Positions 57,623-64,000 of a stretch of 64,000 nucleotides of DNA are shown piece by piece (position 1 is the first letter of the stretch; each line of letters starts with the position of its first letter). The notes below the pieces were generated by a model. It was not told where the DNA came from, did not search any database, and saw nothing but the letters and a program-made list of their open reading frames with translations. The position numbers and the translations under genes were made by a program. The DNA comes from Microbacterium sp. zg-B185 (GTDB taxonomy: Bacteria; Actinomycetota; Actinomycetes; Actinomycetales; Microbacteriaceae): assembly GCF_030246885.1 (NCBI RefSeq), contig NZ_CP126739.1:3100001-3164000 (forward strand). The letters are read 5' to 3'.

Positions 57623-58365
57623 GCCGCGTCGAGGTCGTCGCGGACGGCGTCTACCGGCTCGAGAAGGCTGCCGTCAACTGCTACCTCATCGTCGCCGACG
57701 ACGGGATCGTGCTCGTCGACGGTGGACTGCCGGGCAGCTGGTCACGCCTGACCGCTGCCTTGAGGAACGTCGGGGCGACACCGTTCGACATCTCGGCGGT
57801 GGTGCTCACGCACGGCCATTTCGATCATGTCGGCATGTGCGACCGCTTGAGCTGGGAGAACAGGGTCGCCTCGCACATCCACCCGGACGACCAGGACCTG
57901 GCACGGCATCCCTACCGGTACGCGCATGAGAATGCCCGTGCCCGGTCTCCCGTGCAGCACCCCGCAGCGATCCCAATCCTCGCCCGGATGACGGCCGCCG
58001 GGGCGCTCTGGGTCAAGGGCATCAAGGCGAAAAGCGATGTGGTCCCCGGCAGCCGCCTGGACCTGCCCGGGGGTTTGACGCCCATCTGGTCGCCGGGCCA
58101 CACGGCCGGCCACTGTGCGTACTTCATGGCGGACCGGGGCATCCTGTTCAGCGGTGACGCACTCGTCACGTACGACCCGTACACCGCCGGCACCGGACCG
58201 CGGATCGTCGCCGGTGCGGCGACCGCCGACAGCGCCGTGGCACTCACGACGCTCGACGAGCTGGCCGCGACCGGTGCGGGTCTGGTTCTGACCGGACACG
58301 GGGAGCCCTTCACCGACGGCATCCGGGTCGCCGCCGCTCACGCCCGCGCCGTCGGACCCTCATGA
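57619..58365 (+). CDS. MBL-fold metallo-hydrolase
   Basis: A 248-residue metallo-beta-lactamase fold protein with the metal motif LTHGHFDHVG (HxHxDH), a second His in SPGHTAGHCAYF, Asp in FSGDALVTY and the last His in LTGHGEPF. All zinc ligands are present. Substrate unknown: relatives include glyoxalase II, lactonases and persulfide dioxygenases. The coupling with the SDR gene (ATGA at 57619-57622) suggests consecutive steps in aldehyde or lactone detoxification. Confidence 0.9.
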   Translation: MSRVEVVADGVYRLEKAAVNCYLIVADDGIVLVDGGLPGSWSRLTAALRNVGATPFDISAVVLTHGHFDHVGMCDRLSWENRVASHIHPDDQDLARHPYRYAHENARARSPVQHPAAIPILARMTAAGALWVKGIKAKSDVVPGSRLDLPGGLTPIWSPGHTAGHCAYFMADRGILFSGDALVTYDPYTAGTGPRIVAGAATADSAVALTTLDELAATGAGLVLTGHGEPFTDGIRVAAAHARAVGPS

Positions 58366-58467
58366 GGACCCCACGCGGTGTACTCCAAACCCGGGCCGTA
58401 GTCAACCCTCCTCCTCGAGCCACCGGGGCGCGGCACAGTTGAGGTCGGCCGTGAAGAGGGGTGCATC

Positions 58468-58779
58468 GTGATTGTGCGGATTTCGGTGGCGCCGCCGCGA
58501 GAGGCGAACCTGCCTCGCGACGCAGCCGCCGATGCGCTCAAGCAGCTCCCCGCCCGACGCCCGGCAGACCCGCCCGCACCGTCGTCACCGCTGCAGTGGG
58601 CGCTCATCAGCCCGGACTGCTACGAAGTGACATCATCCGACGTGACGGTCGGCTTCATCCGGGTCGTCGGGGCCGTGTGTGTCGCCCTCGCCGGGCCGCG
58701 ATACGACCTCGCCGTCGAGGTGGCGCAGACGCTGGTGTTCGACGCCGCCGTTGACGCGTTGGGAGAAACCACCGCGTGA
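58468..58779 (+). CDS. Hypothetical protein (103 aa)
   Basis: A 103-residue soluble protein starting GTG with a GAAGAGGGG site upstream. It has a Pro/Ala-rich middle and a beta-rich second half (WALISPDCYEVTSSDVTVGFIRVVGAVCVALAGP). No family recognised. It is probably a separate short transcript between the MBL-fold gene and the LLM oxidoreductase. Confidence 0.65.
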   Translation: MIVRISVAPPREANLPRDAAADALKQLPARRPADPPAPSSPLQWALISPDCYEVTSSDVTVGFIRVVGAVCVALAGPRYDLAVEVAQTLVFDAAVDALGETTA

Positions 58780-58861
58780 GGCGGGGTCGTGCGCCCGCCG
58801 GGGTTGCACGTGCTCGCCCCGGCGGGAATGCCGCGGCCGGTCGGAACGGTTGCACCTGGGG

Positions 58862-59914
58862 ATGACCACCGCACCCGCACCCGCCCTCTCCGTCCTCGAC
58901 CTCGTGCCCGTACGCACCGGCCAGACCAGTGCTCAGGCGGTGAGCGCGTCGCTGAACCTCGTCTCGCGAGCCGACGAGCTCGGCTACCGTCGCTACTGGT
59001 TCGCCGAGCACCACAACATGCCCGCGGTCGCGTCGACCACCCCGCCGGTCCTGATCGCGGCGGCAGCGTCCCGCAGCGCGCGCATCCGGGTGGGGTCGGG
59101 CGGCGTGATGCTGCCGAATCACTCCCCGCTCGTGGTCGCCGAGCAGTTCGCGGCACTGGAAGCGCTGGCACCGGGTCGCATCGACCTCGGCATCGGGCGG
59201 GCACCGGGCAGCGACCCGGTGATCACCCAGCTTCTGCGGATGTCGGGCACGACCTCCGACGTGGAACGCTTCCCCGATCACATCCGCGACATCATCTCTC
59301 TGGTCTCGCCCGACGGCGCCACCGTCCGGTTCGCCAGCGGCGGCGAGTACGGCATCCACGCGACCCCCCGCGCGGAGGGCGCGCCGGAGGTGTGGCTGCT
59401 GGGCTCGAGCGATTACTCGGCTCAGCTGGCGGCATCCACCGGCCTGCCGTACGTGTTCGCGAACCACTTCTCGGGTGAGGGGCTCGAGCGCGCGCTCGAC
59501 CTGTACCGCAGCGGCTACCAGCCCACCGAGACCCACCCGGAGCCGCGGACCTTCCTGACGATCAACGCGGTGGCCGCGGCCGATGCCGAGGAGGCCGAAG
59601 CGCGGGCGCTGCCGCAGCTGCGCATGATGGCGCGTCTGCGCACCGGCAAGCCGCTGACCGCGCTCGAGACGGTCGAGCAGGCCCGCGCCGCCCTCACCGT
59701 CGAGGCGGACGCCCAGGCCGAGTCGATCATGGCCGCCGCCCGCCGGCGCTGGCTGGTCGGCACCGGACCGGACGTGCGTGCCCAGGTCGCGGAGTTCGCC
59801 GCCATGTACGGCGTGGACGAGGTCATGATCTCGCCGGTGGGCGGCGCCTTCGACGGTGAGCCGATGGATGCCGCGACCGGTCGGGCTCAGACCCTGGAGC
59901 TGCTCGCGGCCTGA
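58862..59914 (+). CDS. LLM class flavin-dependent oxidoreductase
   Basis: A 350-residue luciferase-like monooxygenase with the bacterial-luciferase-group opening LSVLDLVPVRTGQTSAQAV, LGYRRYWFAEHHNMPAVASTTP, RIRVGSGGVMLPNHSPLVVAEQF, RIDLGIGRAPGSDP and LLGSSDYSAQLAASTGLPYVFANHF. The last two resemble the FMN-dependent MsnO8/alkanal-monooxygenase-like group. The ATG at 58862 gives the standard N-terminus, and a longer in-frame reading overlaps the preceding gene. Monocistronic; convergent with pheA. Confidence 0.92.
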   Translation: MTTAPAPALSVLDLVPVRTGQTSAQAVSASLNLVSRADELGYRRYWFAEHHNMPAVASTTPPVLIAAAASRSARIRVGSGGVMLPNHSPLVVAEQFAALEALAPGRIDLGIGRAPGSDPVITQLLRMSGTTSDVERFPDHIRDIISLVSPDGATVRFASGGEYGIHATPRAEGAPEVWLLGSSDYSAQLAASTGLPYVFANHFSGEGLERALDLYRSGYQPTETHPEPRTFLTINAVAAADAEEAEARALPQLRMMARLRTGKPLTALETVEQARAALTVEADAQAESIMAAARRRWLVGTGPDVRAQVAEFAAMYGVDEVMISPVGGAFDGEPMDAATGRAQTLELLAA

Positions 59915-60066
59915 GTGGGTTGAGCCGCTGGCCGCGGCCGCAACGGTGCGGGGCCGGAGTGTCACGTGGGCTGTCGAGGCTCGGGTCACTGCCGAGGACG
60001 GTTTCCGCCCTGTCCGGTCCGCCCGAGCGACCCCTCACGGAGGCGCGACTGCGGCAGCCGGCGTGA

Positions 60067-61026
60067 CTAGGCCTCGGGTTCGCCGCTCAGCAGCCCCCGC
60101 AGCCAGTCGCGGGCTTCGACGAAGACATCGTCGGAGTACCGGTCGGGGTAGCGCACGATCGCCCGATCCGCCCGCGGATACGAACCCAGGAAGATGACCT
60201 TGGGGCTGAAGCGGCGCAGTCCGAGCAGAGCATCCGCCATCCGCTCGTCCTCGATGTGCCCATCAGCGTCGATCACGAAGCGGTAGCGGCCGAGCGCATC
60301 GCCGATCGGACGGGACGCCAGCAGCGAGAGGTTGATGCCGCGCGTGGCGAACTGCTCGAGCATCTCCAGCAGGGCGCCCGGGTGATCATCGGGCAGCTCG
60401 GCGATCAGCGAGGTCTTGTCGGCGCCGGTCGGCGCGGGCGGCGCGACGGTGCGGGCGACCAGCACGAACCGGGTCACGGCGTTCGGATTGTCGCCGAGGT
60501 TGCGGGCCAGCAGCGTCAGGTCGTGATGCTCGAGGATCCCAGGGGGTGCGATCGCGGCATCCGCGTCGCTGGTCCCGTCGAGCAGTCCCATGGCGCTGGC
60601 GACATTGCTGGATGCCGGGACGTGCGCGTGCGCGGGAAGCGTCCGCGTCAGCCACTGCAGGCACTGCGCGTATGCGACCGGGTGGGCGGCGATCAGCGAC
60701 ACGTCTTTGAGCGCGGTGCCCGGCCGGGCCACCAGGACGAAGTCGACCGGGACGAGGTACTCCCCCACGATCCGCAGCCCCGGCATGGTCGCGAGCGCGT
60801 CCTGGGCCGTGGAGACACCGCCGTCCACGGAATTCTCGATCGCGATCATCGCCGCGTCCGAGCGACCCTCCACCACATCCGCGAGAGCCTCGCCCACGTT
60901 GCGCACCGAGCGCCAGTGCTGGTTGCGCGCTTCGGGCACCTGGGCCAGCGCGGCCTCCGTGAACGTCCCCGCAGGACCCAGGTAGCTGTAGGTGCGGCGG
61001 GCCGGGGCGTCGGGGTCGGTGGTCAC
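60067..61026 (-). CDS. pheA: Prephenate dehydratase
   Basis: A 319-residue monofunctional prephenate dehydratase of phenylalanine biosynthesis. The catalytic domain spans about 10-190 ([42 protein letters not shown], and the TRF loop in NAVTRFVLV with the catalytic Thr). A C-terminal ACT domain follows (about 200-280; [37 protein letters not shown]), where phenylalanine gives feedback control. TAGGCT (61033-61038) is six bases before the GTG at 61026, supporting a leaderless start there; the ATG at 61032 two codons earlier touches the -10 box. It diverges from pgm across a repeat cluster. Confidence 0.95.
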   Translation of the reverse strand: MTTDPDAPARRTYSYLGPAGTFTEAALAQVPEARNQHWRSVRNVGEALADVVEGRSDAAMIAIENSVDGGVSTAQDALATMPGLRIVGEYLVPVDFVLVARPGTALKDVSLIAAHPVAYAQCLQWLTRTLPAHAHVPASSNVASAMGLLDGTSDADAAIAPPGILEHHDLTLLARNLGDNPNAVTRFVLVARTVAPPAPTGADKTSLIAELPDDHPGALLEMLEQFATRGINLSLLASRPIGDALGRYRFVIDADGHIEDERMADALLGLRRFSPKVIFLGSYPRADRAIVRYPDRYSDDVFVEARDWLRGLLSGEPEA

Positions 61027-61080
61027 CCGCATAGCCTAGCCACGACCGGCCCGGCGGCCTCGCGACCGCTGCGCCGACCC

Positions 61081-61256
61081 GGCGGCGCACAACTCCTGCA
61101 CTACCCGCGGGTGCCGACCCGGCGGCGCACACCTCCTGCACTACCCGCGGGTGCCGACCCGGCGGCGCACAACTCCTGCACGACGCGCGGGCCTGCCCCG
61201 CCCGCCGTGCAGAACCGGCACCCGCGCACGGCATCGTGCAGGAGTTGTGCGCCGCC
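61081..61256. repeat. Repeat cluster: three 40-bp direct copies plus one inverted (family 3)
   Basis: GGCGGCGCACAACTCCTGCA begins at 61081, 61121 and 61161 with an exact 40-bp period (the second copy has one change). An inverted copy occupies 61235-61256, giving 22 perfectly paired bases with the third direct copy and an outward-matching GGCACCCGCG segment. The cluster fills the gap between the pheA promoter and the pgm promoter. It resembles a REP or BIME array and not CRISPR, since the copies are contiguous with no spacers. Confidence 0.85.
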
Positions 61257-61326
61257 CCGAGCGGCGGCGGGCGGAATCTGGGGATTCCGGGTGCCGGCGA
61301 GGGCCGTACCCGGCAGACTGGAAGAC

Positions 61327-62967
61327 ATGAGTACGCGCGCAGGACTTCCGGCCGAAGCATCCGACCTCATCGACATCGACGAACTGATCGCCGCCTACTA
61401 CGACAGAAAGCCGGATGCCGCCATCCCCGAGCAGCGCGTCGCGTTCGGGACGAGCGGCCACCGAGGTTCCTCGCTGAGCACGAGCTTCAACGAGGATCAC
61501 ATCCTCGCCACCACCCAGGCGATCGTGGACTACCGCAACGGACAGGGCATCGCCGGGCCGCTGTTCCTCGGCCGCGACACGCACGGGCTGTCGCTGCCGG
61601 CCGAGCGCAGCGCGATCGAAGTGCTCGTGGCCAACGGTGTGGATGTGCGGGTCGACTCGCGCGACTCGTGGGTTCCGACCCCGGCTATCAGTCACGCGAT
61701 TCTCGCCTACAACCGCGGGCGCGCGCTGGATGACCCGGGCCGTTCGGACGGCATCGTGGTGACCCCTTCGCACAACCCGCCGCGCGACGGCGGCTTCAAG
61801 TACAACCCGCCGAACGGCGGGCCGGCCGACACCGATGCCACCGGGTGGATCGCCGACCGCGCGAACGAGCTCATCGCGGCGGGCCTGGACGGCGTCCGCC
61901 GCACGCCCTTCAAGGACCTGGACGCCGACGCGCTGGGCGAGTACGACTTCCGCGATCAGTATGTCCGCGATCTGGAGAACATCATCGACGTCGCGGCTAT
62001 CCGGCGCGCCGGGGTGCGGATCGGCGCCGACCCGCTCGGCGGTGCGTCCGTCGACTACTGGGCGCTGATCGGCGAGCACTACGGACTCGACCTGACCGTC
62101 GTGAACCCCGATGTCGACCCGACGTGGCGGTTCATGACGCTGGACTGGGACGAGAAGATCCGGATGGACCCGTCCTCGCCGTCGGCGATGGCCTCGCTCG
62201 TGGCGAAGCGGAACGACTATGACATCCTGACCGGCAACGACGCGGACTCCGACCGCCACGGCATCGTCACCCCCGACGCCGGGCTGATGAATCCCAACCA
62301 CTACCTCGCCGTCGCGATCGACTACCTGTACTCGCACCGACCGAACTGGCCGACGGATGCCGCCGTCGGCAAGACCCTGGTCTCCTCGATGATCATCGAC
62401 CGGGTCGCCGACTCGCTCGGCCGGAAGCTGCTGGAGGTCCCGGTCGGCTTCAAGTGGTTCGTGCCCGGGCTGCTCGACGGGTCCGTGGCGTTCGGCGGCG
62501 AGGAGTCGGCGGGGGCGTCGTTCCTGCGCACCGACGGCACGGTGTGGACGACCGACAAGGACGGCATCCTGCTGTGCCTGCTGGCCGCCGAGATCCTCGC
62601 CGTCACCGGCAAGACCCCCTCGCAGCGCTACGCGGAGCTGGAAGCGCAGTTCGGCTCGTCGGCATACCAGCGCGTGGACGCCCCGGCGACACCGGCGCAG
62701 AAGGCGCAGCTGGCCAAGCTCTCCCCCGACACGATCACCGCGACCGAGCTGGCCGGAGAGCCGATCACCGCCAAGCTCTCGCACGCTCCCGGCAACGGTG
62801 CGCCGATCGGCGGGCTGAAGGTCGTGACCGAGCACGCGTGGTTCGCGGCGCGGCCCTCCGGGACCGAGGACGTGTACAAGCTGTACGCCGAGTCCCTGCG
62901 CGGTGAGGCGCACCTGCGCGAGGTGCAGGAGGAGGCCCGCGCGGTCGTCGCGGCCGCTCTGGCCTGA
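61327..62967 (+). CDS. pgm: Phosphoglucomutase (alpha-D-glucose)
   Basis: A 546-residue phosphohexomutase interconverting glucose 1- and 6-phosphate. Four domains are complete. The phosphoserine loop is [28 protein letters not shown], the Mg loop is [12 protein letters not shown], the sugar-specificity loop is [13 protein letters not shown] and the phosphate loop is [16 protein letters not shown]. The ATG at 61327 follows CAGACT by seven bases and gives the expected N-terminus; a long in-frame extension runs through the repeat cluster and pheA and is not coding. Monocistronic. Confidence 0.95.
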   Translation: MSTRAGLPAEASDLIDIDELIAAYYDRKPDAAIPEQRVAFGTSGHRGSSLSTSFNEDHILATTQAIVDYRNGQGIAGPLFLGRDTHGLSLPAERSAIEVLVANGVDVRVDSRDSWVPTPAISHAILAYNRGRALDDPGRSDGIVVTPSHNPPRDGGFKYNPPNGGPADTDATGWIADRANELIAAGLDGVRRTPFKDLDADALGEYDFRDQYVRDLENIIDVAAIRRAGVRIGADPLGGASVDYWALIGEHYGLDLTVVNPDVDPTWRFMTLDWDEKIRMDPSSPSAMASLVAKRNDYDILTGNDADSDRHGIVTPDAGLMNPNHYLAVAIDYLYSHRPNWPTDAAVGKTLVSSMIIDRVADSLGRKLLEVPVGFKWFVPGLLDGSVAFGGEESAGASFLRTDGTVWTTDKDGILLCLLAAEILAVTGKTPSQRYAELEAQFGSSAYQRVDAPATPAQKAQLAKLSPDTITATELAGEPITAKLSHAPGNGAPIGGLKVVTEHAWFAARPSGTEDVYKLYAESLRGEAHLREVQEEARAVVAAALA

Positions 62968-62986
62968 GCATCGGACCGGCGCGGGA

Positions 62987-64000
62987 CTACCCGAGCGGCA
63001 GCAGCGCGGTCCAGGCGCGACGCCGCTCGGCACGCGGGTCGGCCTGGACGCGGTCCTGGTCCGCGATGATCAGGGTGAGCCGCTCCGGAGCGGCGTACGA
63101 GGGCCAGCTCTCGGGCGGCGCTCCGACGGCGGCGAAGCGCAGCCAGGCGTCCCGCATCCTGGCCCCGGCCGTGTCGAACGCCTTGCGTCCGCCGAGCGAG
63201 GTCATCGTCCGCGCCAGCCGCGCATCGCCCTGCTCGAACAGGGCCAGCAGCTCCAGCCCGTGCGTGGCGTCCAAGCCCGCCCACCGCATGAGGCGGGGCG
63301 CGACGTCGAAGCGGTAGAAGTACACCGGCGCATAGCGGGCATGCCGTTCCGCAACCGCCACGCACGGATACCAGAACGCGTAGTCCCCGCCGAAGTCCGC
63401 AGCGGCCGCCGCCGCACCGGGAAGACCGGGGTACGCCCGCGCGATCAGGTCGCGTCCGACGGCCGTTCCTCGTCCGAGCACGGCCGCGATGCGTGGAGCC
63501 GACTTCGGGAGGATGTCGATGCGCCCGCGGAAGATCGTCCCCTCCCGGTCGTTGGTGCCGATGATCAGCGGCACGCGGTGCGCGGTGCCGGTGCGGAAGG
63601 ACACGATCGGATGCCGCGGCACCAGTCGCCCGTCGATCACCGGCGCCAGGCAGAACGTCCCCGGCGTCTGCGCGGGCGTGCGGACCTGAAGGACCAGAGC
63701 CGCGTTCGCCAAGGCGGACGGGGTCGCGCCGGTCAGGAGCGCCACCGTCGCTTCGACCGTGAGCGGATCGTCGCGCGCCGCGTCGAGGCCGACAGCGGAC
63801 GACCCGCCCGGTGCGATCGGCGGCGACTGTCCGCGCAGGATCTCGACGAACTGTTCGGCCCATCCGGCCGCCGTCGCGCGGGAGTACACCGCATCGGGCG
63901 GCGCGCTCTGCGCGATCGCCCGCGCGAACAGCCCGCGGGCCGAGGGTGTGCCCATCAGGGTGGTGACCGCGTTGCCGCCGGCGGACTCCCCGAAGACGGT
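62987..64000 (-). CDS. Type B carboxylesterase, 5' part cut off by window
   Basis: The visible 337 codons are the C-terminal two thirds of a carboxylesterase/lipase family protein. At the very edge the frame reads TVFGESAGGNAVTTLMGTPSARGLFARAIAQS, with the nucleophile Ser in GESAGG. The acid and His come later, with GTNDREGTIF and THGLELLALFEQG in the expected positions. It is expected to hydrolyse carboxylic esters; substrate unknown. The true start lies beyond base 64000. It is convergent with pgm, 19 bases away. Confidence 0.92.
   Translation of the reverse strand, partial: TVFGESAGGNAVTTLMGTPSARGLFARAIAQSAPPDAVYSRATAAGWAEQFVEILRGQSPPIAPGGSSAVGLDAARDDPLTVEATVALLTGATPSALANAALVLQVRTPAQTPGTFCLAPVIDGRLVPRHPIVSFRTGTAHRVPLIIGTNDREGTIFRGRIDILPKSAPRIAAVLGRGTAVGRDLIARAYPGLPGAAAAAADFGGDYAFWYPCVAVAERHARYAPVYFYRFDVAPRLMRWAGLDATHGLELLALFEQGDARLARTMTSLGGRKAFDTAGARMRDAWLRFAAVGAPPESWPSYAAPERLTLIIADQDRVQADPRAERRRAWTALLPLG

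Noticed and set aside
61081..61256. CRISPR-like array
   Set aside because: The direct copies are contiguous at a 40-bp period with no unique spacers, an inverted copy is present and no cas gene is nearby.

Overview
The window is a very GC-rich, densely packed actinobacterial chromosome segment. Codon usage (strong G/C at third positions), the xylose, F420 and ANTAR gene content, many leaderless starts, and short palindromic repeats between genes all suggest the family Microbacteriaceae, probably Microbacterium or a close relative. The genus is inferred from gene content and not proven. No rRNA, tRNA, insertion sequence, prophage or CRISPR array was recognised, and no stretch over about 300 bases lacks a gene.

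Layout. 1-2.6 kb: a cut-off hypothetical gene, a CPA2 antiporter and a coiled-coil protein. 2.7-13.5 kb: a pentose/xylo-oligosaccharide block. It has xylA-xylB with a divergent LacI-type repressor, then an ABC importer (binding protein and two permeases) with a GH3 glycosidase, read away from a divergent ROK repressor. 13.5-19.7 kb: an F420-type reductase, two members of a small recurring family, a degenerate M23 protein, a PPOX-fold protein and a large secreted subtilase. 19.9-24.7 kb: a redox/ion block with msrBA, an NhaA antiporter fused to a DsbA-like domain, and a cNMP-binding flavoprotein. 24.7-27 kb: a cystathionine beta-synthase/gamma-synthase pair preceded by a tiny leaderless cysteine-rich leader peptide, which looks like a cysteine attenuator. 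27-31.8 kb: an LLM oxidoreductase, an SDR, a cyclodeaminase-like protein, a 49-residue acidic protein, a frameshifted small gene and two coupled GAF-ANTAR regulators.

31.8-35 kb: a tightly overlapping trio (acyl-CoA dehydrogenase-like protein, PIG-L deacetylase/methyltransferase fusion, family 2 glycosyltransferase) that looks like an uncharacterised small-molecule or glycoconjugate pathway. 35-40 kb: an SRPBCC protein, a divergent Y-family polymerase, DUF1918, an F420-type oxidoreductase, a PfpI protein and a hydrolase. 40.2-44.1 kb: a GntR/FCD regulator and a molybdate importer (HTH-TOBE protein, ModA, ModB, ModC). 44.2-46.5 kb: a second trio (haem-oxygenase-like diiron protein, glycosyltransferase, CDGSH protein). 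46.6-58.4 kb: a stress-type neighbourhood with three membrane/coiled-coil proteins, Mn catalase, YihY, an FMN reductase, CtaG, DUF2243, a shrunken DUF2231, a Zn alcohol dehydrogenase and an SDR/MBL pair. 58.4-64 kb: an LLM oxidoreductase, pheA, pgm and a cut-off type B carboxylesterase.

Most operons are coupled by ATGA or GTGA overlaps. At least fourteen genes carry a TANNNT-like -10 hexamer 6-7 bases before the start codon, consistent with leaderless transcripts. The strongest candidate for something previously undescribed is the Cys leader at 24749-24775. The two glycosyltransferase trios and the NhaA-DsbA/flavoprotein pair come next.
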